This document shows positions 11,900-23,969 of a stretch of 64,000 bases of DNA, one piece after another (position 1 is the first letter of the stretch; every line of letters starts with the position of its first letter). The DNA is taken from the NCBI RefSeq assembly GCF_963966145.1, contig NC_091055.1, positions 11,222,001 to 11,286,000 on the forward strand. The letters run 5' to 3'. The notes beneath the pieces are model-generated. The model saw only the letters and a list, made by a program, of their open reading frames with translations, was not told the origin of the DNA and did no database searches. Origin of the DNA: Tenebrio molitor (Eukaryota; Arthropoda; Insecta; Coleoptera; Tenebrionidae). The position numbers and the translations under genes are program-made.

Positions 11900-14340
11900 T
11901 TTATTTTAATTAGTTTCGTGTCTAAAGCGTAGAATTATTATCAATTAATAAACGCCATTTATATTGAGCGTCAGTGAGTGATAATATGGTTAGCGAGTCT
12001 TGCTCCAGAAACACCTCTACAATCCAATTTTGAACGTTCAGATAACGAAATTTGAGTAAATTAGAAACGTATTTGAGGTTTGAGTGATTTTTTTGGGATT
12101 ATTCTGGCTGAGATGAAGCCATCATAAACTGCAAATGGAAGTTAGTATCGTCTTGCAATATTACTAAGATAGAGGCATTATAATAATGGTTTTGAGGCAG
12201 AGGCTCCTCCCAATACGTCCATAATTGTATTACTAAGTCAAGTAACGTAATTATCTCGGAAAATAACTGAATTATCAATATCGAACGAGTTTTAACAGTC
12301 AACAAAGTTAGCGCTCTCGTCTTTTTAATCTGTTTTCGTGGATCAAAGAAAATGAAAAATCGACCAAGAGCTGAACCCGTTTGAAAGAGTTTTTACAGTG
12401 AAAAAATTTACATCATCCACTTATTGTTTCGTTAATAAATGTTTTTATCTCGTCCACATGAGCTTTCACTTTTGTTAATTTCGTGTAGAATTTCGGCACC
12501 AACAAACAATTTGAACCTCGGATCGATACAGCTCGACTAAGACGTCATTACGTCCTTCAATTAGTATTTTTCGCATTTCTCCTCACCTTTACACCGACGT
12601 ATCAACTTTCACGACGATACGATATTGTTTAAATTTAACTGTAAACTTCCCATCTATGTGAAATGAAATATTATCATTCTTCCATTGAATTGAATTTTGC
12701 GAGAACGCTATTGGAATTTTGTTTATTTTAGATTTACATGACGTTCTGACAAAAATGAGGGAAATGAGGACGACGAGGAAGAGTCGCGATTCTCCTCGAA
12801 AAATCAAAATGTTTGGATTTTATGGGAATCAGGTTTCGTCACAAATTCCGTCGAGTCTTAGTTTGGAGTCGATCACAAATTTGCGTTTGAACATTTTTAC
12901 CGATACATCTGCACGTCAATTAAGGGCGTGACAGGCCGAGCGATGTATTTTCTGGTTATTGTACTCTCTCATAACCATTAGCAAAATATTTGCCTGTTCG
13001 AACCAAAATAAAATGTAAAAATAATGACGTCTCGTCCATTTATTCCGATTAAAAAAAGATTCTCGTTTGTAACTGTATTGTAAATAACACGCCACTGAAA
13101 AAATATTGCAAATAGAAAATACAATAAAATGAACAATAAAGCGTGCAGCTGACATCAGCTACACCCGTAGGTGTGCAGCGACTATTTAAAAATTATTTTT
13201 AAAATTTAGATGGTGCAGGAATGGTTTTATGACATAATAAATTCATTATTCGTGTTATTTTAGGCTTGTTGCAACTAGATTTTTTTTTTAGGTCAACGAC
13301 TGTAGGTACTCAGACTGGTACCGTTCGTTTAAAACAAAATAATTATTAGGTTTATAAAAAATACGGTTACATTCAGCGCGTCACTATAAAGCATTACGAC
13401 AAAAAATGTATTACTAATTCAGACGTCATGAATTATGACTTGGTTTTAAATTAACTGAAATCACTGGGATCGATACTGTTTTGTTTTTCTTTCCCTAAGA
13501 AAATATCCACAAGATAATATTGTATAAATATCGAACGTCACTTGTTCTGAAACATGAGGCATCTGTCTTGACTCCAGACGAAGAAATATTTGTAGACGAA
13601 ATCTTGCCATATTTGAATATTTTTCTATGTTGCATATACTCCGTTCACTTGAGTAATGTAGCTTCGCCTTTCGTGGCGAGTAAAAATACGGTATTTTAAA
13701 TTTCACAATTAATAAAAAAAATTGGGGATAGTGACTTTGATGACCATCAAGTGATTTGAAACCGTCTTGTTTTCGTTCCTCGTGAAAGTGTGGTCGTTGC
13801 ATGTCTGTTTAGCCTTGACCAATACCGAGCAAGCAGGCGAATATCACGTGATTTTATTTATTATATAATTTAAGTGAATAGAGTATAGTATCATGTTCTA
13901 ATGAAAATTTGGGCTGAGTAGGCTTTGAAAAAAATAAACCATTTGGAACAATGTAAAGTCTGAATTTACCGCCGTTTGACACAAACGACATATGTTTATG
14001 TTTAATCGGCACATCATTGAAAATGTTTGTTTTCGGCAAAGGGTGCCTTTGATAGTTGCTTCGAGAATAGAAATCATTGGTTATTCTATTTTTAATTTAA
14101 ATTGTAAAACATTGCAAAGAAAGAAAAAACAGAAAGATTTTTTTGTTTATAAATTTTAGGTTAGCTGTCAACATGATCTAATTACAACTGTCAATTTACA
14201 CTTTAAAAAAGGAAAACAATTGATGGTTTCCAACGCCTTCCTACCCCAGGATTTCATTTGAACGCCCCAAAACATGATTAATTTAAATTAAACATATGTA
14301 TTATCTGATCTTTATTTGTTTTTGGTTGTAATGAATAAAA
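11900..14340. other. non-genic stretch
   Basis: Short ORFs only (for example a 113-codon minus ORF at 13461). None shows a domain or splice support, and no convincing repeats were seen. Confidence 0.45.
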
Positions 14341-14349
14341 ATTTGTATA

Positions 14350-14830
14350 CATATGTATACAAAAATGGCGTACTAACGGTGCACTACGGTGTAGAAGAGA
14401 TTACCGTAAACGTCAGAAAAATGTTAAAAAAATTCTATTGGACTTACTTGCTGATTTGGGGGTCTTTGAAAGTGGCACTTAACAGGTCAATTATTTTGAA
14501 ATATATGTATGAAATTGTCATGGCAGCTACCTCTCCTCGTACACATTATCACAAAGTACAAGATCACTCACTACCAATATCTAATTTTGCATAATAGAGA
14601 ATTTAGAAGCTTTGGAAATCGAAAAAATTATTTTAAATCCACTACGGTAACATTTCAAGGTAATGATGTACGAATATAATCTTTGTTTACATTCTATTAC
14701 CGTTAATAATAATAATAAAAATAATTGATTTTTTTGTCGGAAACATTTTTTCTATATTTTTTTCATGTACATTTAAACATCCTCGATACGGTAGTAAGTA
14801 GTTTGTACGCCATTTTTGGGACACCCTGTA
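14350..14830. mobile_element. ~480 bp TA-type inverted-repeat element, left end eroded
   Basis: The right end reads GTACGCCATTTTTGGGACAC then CCTGTA (14830). The left side has the mirror AAAAATGGCGTAC at about 14362 followed by a second mirrored TACGGT block, but the terminal TACAGGGTGTCCC itself is lost. Confidence 0.5.
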
Positions 14831-14871
14831 TCATGTTTTGAATTTTTTTTTACATTTTCTTGTTGATACAT

Positions 14872-15456
14872 ACATATGTTTTACTTGAGAGAAATAAAAA
14901 TAAAAGGAAGCATAAAAATGAGGAAAAACATAAATGAATGGAAAAATGAAAATAAAAAAACAATTCTTGAAGTTGAGATTTTGTGGGAATAACAAGCGTC
15001 AAAAACAATCCAGACGTCATTTGTCTAGACTAATTCATAAAAAATACAATAAACCGTAAACGTTCAAAAATATTTGATTAGCGCCGAAAAACATGTTAGT
15101 AAAGTTAGAAGCTGTCGATGTTTAAATAAAGACACTTTTGTAAAGAAAATCTTGACATTTAAAAATTTCTATGTTATCCAGCTATTAATTTGAAATCGAG
15201 ATGTATTACCTAAGAGAAAAATAAAAGGAAAAAGAAATTAAAAAATCGAAAAATTCTTGAACTTGAGATTTTTGTAGAATAACAGCAAATAACGTCGCAA
15301 ACGATTAAATACTCATCTGTCTAAATTAATTCATAAAAATTTACCAGCGTGATTACACTAATTAAAAAAAGGTTAGAAAAAAGTTCAGATATATTCGATT
15401 GACTGCCGAAAAAACCGTCAATATAATACATTTTTGATAGGAGCTGTCTATTTTGT
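14872..15456. repeat. ~325 bp direct duplication, two diverged units
   Basis: Unit 1 (about 14872-15195) and unit 2 (about 15196-15456) share in order GAGAAATAAAAATAAAAGGA, AATTCTTGAAGTTGAGATTT, GTCTAGACTAATTCATAAAA, CGCCGAAAAA and AGAAGCTGTC, with scattered substitutions. No coding potential. Confidence 0.7.
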
Positions 15457-15459
15457 CAA

Positions 15460-17854
15460 TTAGTGGTATCAGATCTTTATTCGAGTAAAATATCAATCGT
15501 TAACGTGCCGCGATGTTTGAATATCGATCGGAAATTCTGTAAATATTTATGCTGAAATTGTAGAAATATTTTAAATTCGTCGAAGACTATAAAGTCATAA
15601 AATTGGCGAGCAGCAACCTAGCTGACTCAAGATTTCCGTCATTTTCGTCCCAGATATGTAGTACAAATTCAAAAAACTTGACGCGCACTAACAATATTTT
15701 TCAGACTTACATGAATAACGTCTCTCTCTCCAATTGCAGATTTTCTCCGAAATTTATAGAGATTAGAGACCATGGTGGAGGTCGCTATTGTCGTTCTCTT
15801 GACTGCAATCCAATCTAAAATGGTGAAGTTCACTGCAAAGTACATCTGGATGTCGGAAACCACGGAACATTTGAGAAACTCGTTACCGGAATTGCAGATA
15901 AAAATCTAAACGGACAGGTGCCAAGCAGTACTGATGCACGAAGACGTCCACCATTGGCACAAAGTGCCATCACATTTGTGTATTAATTAATTTAAAAATT
16001 CTATCACACATTTTAGTTTTTCCTCGTTCGGTGTCACTGTCCTGGAAGTACTTATTAGTTATTAGCAACATTGCGAAATCGTTTGTCAGAATTCTTGATT
16101 TCGAGAAGAAATTTCAACAATTTCTATAAATCCTTTCATTTGAGATTCCAGAGACGGTTGACTCATTGTAAGATGAATCTACTAAATGTTTAATCAAACA
16201 CTTCTGCACTGGTGAATAAACAGCATCGATCTGGATTCGAGTGCCACTCGAGAAATTTACTGAAAAAGTGATCCTTTGTATACGAAACAGCGGCGTTTGT
16301 TCTTAGATCCTGTGACCATTATAGCTTTGTTGTCCCGATAATGACGTTAATGTTTCATAATAAAACAAGTGTGTTATATAAATTATCCGACGCGACAATG
16401 TCGCTACTATCAGGGCGTATTTTATTACAATTGTGGACGATAAACGAGAGGGAACTTGACAGAGTCTCGAGTGGACGATTTTGCGATCGAATCGAATTTT
16501 GAAAAAGTTAAATTAATTTTGAATGTGCTGATCGCTTGAGTCGTCTAAAATCGCTAAATTCTAAGCAATCCCAAACAATTAGCACCGATGTGATATGTTT
16601 ACATAGTAAACAAGATAATCTCCGAAAGGTACAATTATTTATGTATTCCGGGAAATACAACTGATAGTGTATTCTCGTCGCTGATAAACGTATCGATTGT
16701 GTACTCCGGGCCCATATTTTTTTTTTCGGAGTGATCATCAACGAACGACAATTCACGAAAAACATTCGAACAAATCAATTATCGCGTTGAATTAACCGAA
16801 TAATAGTTTATTGGATTTTCCAGCTCGACTGAATATTGGAAATTTGATGCCGGCTTTGATCTAGCGAAACTCAATCGACACCTCTGATGTCGCGTCATAA
16901 TTTAATTTATATATCGATAGTTGTGTTGGTCTCGGTGAAACTCCGATGATTCATACCCACCGAACGAGGGAGTTAAAATTTTGGGCGAACGAATTTTGTT
17001 GAAGAACATCTATGTGATCGCGAGGTGAGTCTCATATTTTGAAAATGATCGAGTTGTCGATGGTAGAAAGCCTATACGAAACAGGTGGCCGAGTTGCAGT
17101 TTATTAAATAGTGTAGCGTGTCGAACACTGCCTACACAACTTTCTTTGGAATCTGTCTTGTAGATCGCGTCTTGCGTAGAATACTTCTGAGTTGTGGTTT
17201 CTGGACACCTGCGAATCTTGACAAAAATAAAACAAGGTGTCCACTTAAATCTTTTTTTATTATACGTATATATCACAAATCGTATTTGGCTCTCAGATCG
17301 CACTCATTATCGTAACATTATTACTTAGTTCTACAAGCATTCATCTTCAAGCACACGCCACTTTTGATTGAAAAAAGTTTATGTTACAAACACAGATCTC
17401 CTGATAAAATAATATTAGATTAAAGTATGTACAATATGAGCTCATGATTATTACAGTACCATCAAAGATGAGATAAGTATGCATGATAAAGGCCCAGTAA
17501 ATCATTTTTGATTAGGCCGATCAATAAACATCAACCATGTAAGAGTTTCGCATTCTGTTTCTAGTTTCAGGCACTATCAAATGTAGATCTTATGGTAGAT
17601 ATGATTCGGTTTAAAAAACTCGTAAATAAAATATTTATGCATCGTTTACGTTGATTTTGTTCAATGTATAAAAATATAGATATTGTGCATTTCTAAGCCA
17701 ATATTCATCCATGACGTTAAGTATACTAGAAATGAGCATTATTTATAATGTAAATTTATAATCGTCCACAGTGCTATAATGTAAGAGTTCACACAAGCGG
17801 GTGCCGCCTGTAGTAACACATTGTTCCCATAAATTCAGAGAAATGAGGCCGCTA
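15460..17854. other. non-genic stretch, includes probable Rap2 3' UTR at its end
   Basis: No gene is supported up to about 17250. The part adjoining the Rap2 stop codon probably holds its 3' UTR; a minus-strand AATAAA lies at 17256-17261, about 600 nt beyond the stop, and is the best candidate I see. A 45-codon plus ORF at 15771 with a hydrophobic start was considered and not accepted. Confidence 0.4.
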
Positions 17855-18400
17855 TTAGAGCACTGTACAACAACAGTAACTTTTCTTTTCCTTTTCGGGG
17901 CTAAAGTTCATTTCGCGAACGATTTCGGCAAACACCTCGTTAACGTTGGTCTTGTTCTTGGCGCTCGCCTCGATAAAAGGACAACCCCACTGTTGCGACA
18001 GCGAGTTGCCCTCGCTGGTCTGCACCTCCCGCTGGTGGTCCAGGTCGACTTTGTTGGCCACGAGGAGGATGGGGACTCGCTCGGTGCCCTTCACCCTGGT
18101 GATGAGCTCCTTCATAGACCGAATATCCTGGAACGTCTGGTGGTTAGTCAAACTGTAGACCACCACGAACCCTTGTCCGTTCTTGATGTAAAGGTCGCGC
18201 ATGCTGGCGAACTGTTCCGTCCCTGCCGTGTCCAATATTTCCAAAACACAAGGGGAATTGTCCACTTCGATCTCTTTGCGGTAGAAATCCTCGATGGTTG
18301 GGTCGTATTTTTCCATGAAACATCCGGAAACAAACTGAACCGTCAATGCACTTTTCCCAACCCCACCCGATCCGAGAACCACAACTTTAAACTCACGCAT
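17855..18400 (-). CDS. Rap2: Ras-related small GTPase Rap2
   Basis: An intronless 181-residue small GTPase, complete. All G-box motifs are visible: P-loop GSGGVGKS (residues 10-17), switch I with YDPTIEDFYRKE, switch II DTAGTEQF (57-64), NKVD (about 116-119) and SAK. Thr61 in DTAGT marks the Rap group, and Phe39 in the effector loop (Rap1 has Ser) marks Rap2. The C-terminus ends CCCTVL: a CAAX box (CTVL, Leu favouring geranylgeranylation) with adjacent cysteines that could be palmitoylated, as in vertebrate Rap2. Length matches the family (about 183). I start at 18400 because Rap2 proteins begin MREYK; an upstream in-frame ATG (18457) would add 19 unrelated residues. Rap2 acts at plasma and recycling membranes upstream of MAP4K-type kinases (family knowledge). 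The neighbouring scramblase gene is divergent, about 1 kb away. Confidence 0.97.
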   Translation of the reverse strand: MREFKVVVLGSGGVGKSALTVQFVSGCFMEKYDPTIEDFYRKEIEVDNSPCVLEILDTAGTEQFASMRDLYIKNGQGFVVVYSLTNHQTFQDIRSMKELITRVKGTERVPILLVANKVDLDHQREVQTSEGNSLSQQWGCPFIEASAKNKTNVNEVFAEIVREMNFSPEKEKKSYCCCTVL

Positions 18401-19426
18401 TCTTACAAATTCGCTATTAATTGATTTTCCAACACGCTGCCGAAGCACTAGACACAATCGCGAGTCGATTGTTTGGGTTCACGATTATCACCTTTATCAG
18501 ATTAGAGCAATCCATTTCAAAAAACAGTCAAACACACTACGCCATCTTAGCGAACTGTTCATCTCGCAGTCTTTCTATCTGTGATAGACGTAAAGCCACG
18601 AGGAATGACTCGGACTTCTATGGAGAGGGGACACCAAACTTCACACTAGCTTATTTGCGCATGCTTCTTCTCGACAACCAAGCATTTACAACATCACAAT
18701 ACCAACAGCGCCACCTACCCTATTTCCGACACAACCAAAACAGAAAACTTCTCCCAACGCACACAAAACACACTTAATTACCACAAACAACATAAAAACA
18801 CAAACATAAAACTGACCGTAACTACTTGATCGCACACAAAACTGACCATACCAAGCCCTAGATCTAAATATAAATAAGTTTCGTCCAGAGATTTTATTTT
18901 ACGGCAGCCACGGAAATATAATTATAGTTCTCGAGTCGGGACGCCATCTGGTATCGAATTTTTGGAAATTTTTTCACTTGGTATTTGTACGCAGTAAACA
19001 ATTTTAACACCGAATTCCAATTTCGGCCGATAGAATCGTCATGGCCTGTCAGACTATGCTTGGATTGTAAAGTAACACAACCTGGTCGAGACCGTGGTTA
19101 ACAATGTTGTGTTGACCTATTAGGTGGTGACTCACACAGCATTGACAGGTTTTCTCACTCAACAGTACACAAAAAGTTGAAGAAATCAACCGGGGCCCTT
19201 GTTTTGACAGGATCACGATAAAATGTAGGTATTAAGAGATGAGTGCTTAATTTTGGGATTTGTGATGTAATAAAATTGCACGCATACAATGATAAAAAAT
19301 AAGATATATATAGACACGTACTAAAAATGACTCAATGATGATACCACATAACATTAAATGAAATGTGTGCAGTTTTTGGATTGCAGTTGTTAAAAAATCT
19401 GTTGAAATATTCGAGAACAGTTTAAG
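18401..19426. promoter_or_regulatory. divergent intergenic region, Rap2 and scramblase promoters
   Basis: About 1 kb separates the two start codons, which face away from each other, so both promoters and 5' UTRs must lie here unless upstream exons exist further out. No clear TATA box or other core element stands out. ORFs in this stretch are of random composition. Confidence 0.5.
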
Positions 19427-21340
19427 ATGTCTTATCCTCCTCCTGGTGGTCAACATCCAGGTGCCTATCCGACTCCGTACAACGGTAAGAGCTGTTCTTG
19501 GAGAATTGGTCACATTGTAAGGAATTTGTAGGTCAGTATCCTCCAGTTCCGCCCGGACAAGGGTACGGGGCGCCGCCCGCGCCCGGTTATGGGCCGCCAC
19601 CGGGGTACGGACCTCCACCTCAGGGTTATCCCCCGGGACAGTATCCGCCCCCAGGTGGTTACCCTCCTCCAGGTCCCTACGGACCTCAGCCCGTCGTCAA
19701 TCAGCCCATGGGACCTGGAGGCGCTCCAGGTAAGTGAAAAATGACTCTCCAAACAAGATTAAGCGGATTTATGTAATTTTACATAGACAGAGATAAGATA
19801 AATATTCAAAAAAACAATTAGGTAACAATGACACCAAAACTGTTTGCTTGGCTAGTTTCAATTAAATGTTCATGTTGAATTGAAGGATGTAGTGAAAAAC
19901 GAAAACAAATGTAAAGTGAACGGTCTCAAGTTGATAAAGTGTTTGTTTGTCTTGTACTCTTGGCTGATAAAGTACGAGAGAATGGGTCAGTTATGACAAT
20001 GCCCGAACTAAGAACGCACATAAAATTCAAAGCGATCCCTCGAATATTATGCAGAAAGTTTGGTAAATTGTTTAAGATTAAAAAGTCACCAAAAAATAAG
20101 GGTTACCACAAGTTTCTTTCGGAAAGCGAACAGAGGCAAGTACCCAGCACCACTCACTGTTTGTTTGTTCCGGTTGTTTGCAAAATTGTACAAAATTGTA
20201 CCACATAAAACTATGAACACTATCTTATCAACAATTTTATGTTTACTAAATTATGCAAGTACAATGACTTACTCATTATCAGTCCCTTGTTTGAACGCTA
20301 GCACATCTAGTTGGGCTACAATGGATAGCTACAGTAAGTACGTCAATTGTGACCAGATCTGTCAACAGAAGTAGTATTATAGTGAAAAATTTGCTAAATC
20401 CTCTTTCAATATTGACACAAGTCTAAAATTCCAAAATTAGATGTGATCGTGTGCGGGCTAATGACGATGATTGTGATTAGGTGGTTGGATGAATATACCG
20501 CAAGGACAAGTCAATTGCCCTCCAGGATTGGAATACCTTACTATGATTGATCAGTTGCTAGTCCACCAAAAAGTCGAGTTGCTGGAAGGTACGACTCGAG
20601 TAGCTGAAATCGATGCGACTTAATGTGCACTTGTAGCTCTTACCGGATTCGAGACCAAAAATAAATACACTGTGAAAAACAGCTTAGGCCAAAAAGTGTA
20701 CTACGCCGTGGAAGACTCAGACTGTTTAACTAGAAACTGTTGCGGACCAATACGGCCTTTCGATATGAACATTCTAGACAATTACAAAAACGAAGTGATT
20801 CATCTGCACCGTCCATTAGCGTGTGATTCGTGTTGTTTCCCCTGTTGCTTACAGGTACAAGCCGAGAGATTAATTGCCAAAATAATTGATCTGGTTGTAG
20901 AGTATAGAGGTGTCAGCACCGCCTGGTACTGTAGTAGGAACCGTGGAACAAGAGTGGAGCATCTTTTGTCCCAGTTACGCCATTAAAAATCCAAGTGGTG
21001 AGACGGTCCTGAGAATAGAAGGTCCATTTTGTACTTTTAGCATCTGCGGTGACGTCGAGTTTAAAATCATGTCGGCTGACGGTAATACCCAAGTAGGACG
21101 AATTTCCAAGCAATGGTCGGGACTTATTAGAGAAATGTTCACCGATACTGACTATTTCGGGATCACTTTTCCCATGGATCTGGACGTGAGAATGAAAGCC
21201 GTCATGTTAGGAGCCTGCTTTTTGATTGTGCGTTTCCAGATTTTTGTGTGAGAAATTATGAAATTTGTTTCGTTTTTCAGGATGCGATGTTCTTCGAGAA
21301 GTCCAGAAACAAAGAGAGTGACTCTCCGGGGATGCTTTAA
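19427..21340 (+). CDS. Plscr: phospholipid scramblase
   Basis: Six coding exons: 19427-19484, 19532-19729, 20481-20588, 20637-20854, 20901-21227, 21281-21340, giving 969 nt and 322 residues. All introns are GT-AG with matching phases; four are 45-55 bp. Residues 1 to about 85 are Pro/Gly/Tyr-rich (PPPGY and PPGQY repeats, potential WW/SH3 ligands). The scramblase domain follows: GWMNIPQGQVNCPPGLEYLT, then IDQLLVHQKVELLE, a Cys-rich CLTRNCCGPIRPF, the palmitoylation-type DSCCFPCC, an EF-hand-like acidic segment DTDYFGITFPMDLDV, and a C-terminal hydrophobic helix KAVMLGACFLI ending near the terminus. Length and order fit metazoan PLSCR (about 300-330). The family binds Ca2+ and is implicated in phospholipid redistribution across the plasma membrane. 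The third exon is separated by a 751 bp intron. Confidence 0.96.
19730..20480 (+). other. long intron of the scramblase gene
   Basis: The only sizeable intron of the gene. It contains overlapping ORFs (89 and 104 codons) without recognisable domains. Phase-1 splicing across it restores the scramblase frame exactly, so I treat it as non-coding. Confidence 0.8.
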
Positions 21341-22320
21341 TTTTTTATTGCATTTACATGATTGATGTTTTATTGTACTTTTTATGTATTTAAGTCTGTT
21401 ATGCACAATGTATTTTTATTGTTAAATGTGTGTCAGTTTAATATAACTAACAAGCTTATAAAATGGCCTTCCAAATTATACATCGTAATATATTCTTAAT
21501 ACATTTAAAACTAACAATTATTAAATATATTTATAGAACAATTGTAAAGTTTAAAAATATATGTTATGAAAAAAGTTAATCGATTTGAATTATTGCTTAG
21601 CAATTAATCACGATCGATGTTTATAACTTGTGCTTTTGTTATGACTCTTTCCTTCAGTTATCTAAATAACACAAGTTCAGCTGTAATTTTTCATAATATT
21701 GTCTTCGAAGATACTAATTCTTTATAGAATAATTACTGCAACAAAATTACACGAGAGTTTAAAGGGTTGCATAACTATAGCCAATCAGAATTCAATTTTT
21801 ACTGAATTTTGCATTTTCACCACATCTGTTTTTTTATTGGCAATAAAATTGAATTAGCTGTTTAATTTATTATTTTCGTTATTAACATTATTTGTTTATT
21901 TATACATCATTAAAAAACAAAATTGCCCATAATTATCGCTTCGCTGTTTCATCATTTAGTAATTAACACTATTTACTATTATTTTTAATTTATTTTTATT
22001 GATAATTTTAAAATAAAATCAACTTGTTGATTATATATCTTGATAGTCGAGAACAGTATTTTTGATAATCTGCTACCATACATAAGATGATAATTAATAA
22101 AATAATATAAAATAAATCAACTGTTACTTACCGCAAATACTCTAAGTACTTTGTTGTGAATCGATTTATCTAGGATTGTGAAGTGTCAAAATAATTTTTT
22201 AAATGTTTTACAGATCTTACGCATTTTATTAATATTTAATAGGTAATAATTATTAATTTAAGTTGCAGAAACTGTGCAAGATGTTGTTTTACTGATACTG
22301 TATTTTTCTAATAAAGCGTG
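21341..22320 (+). other. probable scramblase 3' UTR with AATAAA at 22310
   Basis: AT-rich sequence after the stop. A canonical AATAAA at 22310-22315 followed by a GT/T-rich stretch is a reasonable poly(A) signal, implying a 3' UTR of about 1 kb. An earlier site cannot be excluded. Confidence 0.4.
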
Positions 22321-23690
22321 TTTTACAAAAATGAAGAATCGTTTTTTACTTGGTTCATCATTTTTTAAGTTGTAAGACAAAGGACATTTTTTCTCCCAAT
22401 GTCCTCACTAAACAAGAAATAATTTTTGAAATATTGAATCACAAACTTGATTACAATTCAATTTTTTGCATTCTAGAATTAGGTATAACTTTTTGTCATG
22501 AATTAAAAAAAAAAAAAAAACTCGGCGAGTTCTCATTCAAAAAACTATTTGTGGATTATTATTTTGTAAAAATTCGTGCGTTTACGCAAAATTTAAAATT
22601 TTCACAAATAAAAAGGATACAGCTCGACGAGAAAAACTCTACAAAGCCACAATAACAATATTTCAAATTTCGTAATTTATTTTGTTAAAAGAATCAATAC
22701 TCGCTAAGATGCTCAGTTATCAGAGAATTGTCGACTTCTCAACCTTTTGCGTCTCCTGTGTTCCTGATAACTATTCCGGGAAGATCCTGGCAACCCTTAA
22801 GTTAGTGTGCAAACCCAAATTAAAGGGTTGTTAGTAGAAACCATTATGAGGGTTTCCCCTTAAACAGTAAACTGTTTTAGTAAACCTATTAAAAACATCA
22901 GATGTAGGTTTAATTGTTTAATATTTTTTAAACAATACTTAAATAACTAATTTTTTATTAAATATTTAAAAATAAAATATAATTTTGTCATTTCCTTCAT
23001 TATTGTAGAATGTTTAAACAGGACATTTAAAATTTTTGGGAAGTTACCATCTAATACAGTTATTTGAAAATGCGCCATTATGGAACGTTTACCTATACAG
23101 CATAAGATGGCGCTGTAGCACGTTTCTGTGGTTTCTGACTAATATAATAATGGTTCTTCTGTTTGACTATACATATTCTCACAGCACTATACATTTAATG
23201 AATTTTTTACACCATTCAAAATACATTTCTGCAAAATTTTCATTTAATTTTTGGCCACAGATAATTTATTATAAAGCCTGTAAAATATACCAATATAAAG
23301 TATAGATGCCAATAAAATAATGTTTAGATAACCAGATAATAGTGTGGAAAATTACTTTAGTAAGTTAAAAAAAAGATTTTATTAACTTCTCGATCGGATT
23401 AAGATTAATGAAACTTATTTGATTAACGAAGAAAATAATACAATTTTTTCGATGAGTCTAATAAGAAAGGATTGAAAATTTCTGCTTTAAGAACATATTT
23501 AACTATGTATATTAAAAGCAGATTTTTAAATTGAACTCGCTGTTGAATACTTTTGATAAGGAGCAAGAATTAAAAATATGTAATAAATCCTCGACAAAAG
23601 ATAAAATTGTAAACATGACAGACACAAGCAGTAAAACGCGACGACATATTTTCAACATGTAAATTGTTGGTATCGCATTTGATGGGAGAT
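22321..23690. other. AT-rich intergenic stretch
   Basis: No gene or clear repeat. Poly-A/T tracts and small random ORFs only. It separates the scramblase from the next plus-strand gene. Confidence 0.5.
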
Positions 23691-23882
23691 AATAAAAGGG
23701 CGTTATTCAACGGTCGAAGCACGTGGTGCGCGGAGTTTAGGGGTGGGAGTACAACGTGGGTTTTTAGGAGAGGGAAATTATTTCTGTCAGTCTTATCCGG
23801 GTGGTCGTTCATGATGCATATGCTATTTTCGAGTAGGTTTCATTAACGTAAAGGGAAAACTTCGAATCGCACCCCAGGGCAG
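23690..23882 (+). other. candidate 5' UTR exon of the next gene
   Basis: A locally GC-richer patch ends with a strong splice donor (GGGCAG|GTAAGT, intron from 23883). An 85 bp intron then ends TCTATTCCAG at 23967, two bases before the CCATGG start codon. The 5' limit is unknown; a TCAGT initiator-like pentamer lies at 23787-23791. No long ORF, so it would be untranslated. Confidence 0.45.
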
Positions 23883-23969
23883 GTAAGTTTTTTCGAAACA
23901 AACACTTAAAATTTTTTCGAAAAATCGTCACTTTCAAATTGCAAAAATCAATTTTTTTCTATTCCAGCC

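Noticed and set aside
15771..15908. 45-codon ORF beginning with a signal-like hydrophobic stretch
   Set aside because: Too short, no cleavage motif or mature peptide pattern, no neighbours.
18401..18457. Upstream in-frame ATG extending Rap2 by 19 residues
   Set aside because: Rap2 proteins begin MRE; the extension is unlike any Rap N-terminus and is best read as 5' UTR.
19939..20374. 89- and 104-codon ORFs inside the scramblase gene
   Set aside because: They lie in an intron whose removal restores a full scramblase; no domains.
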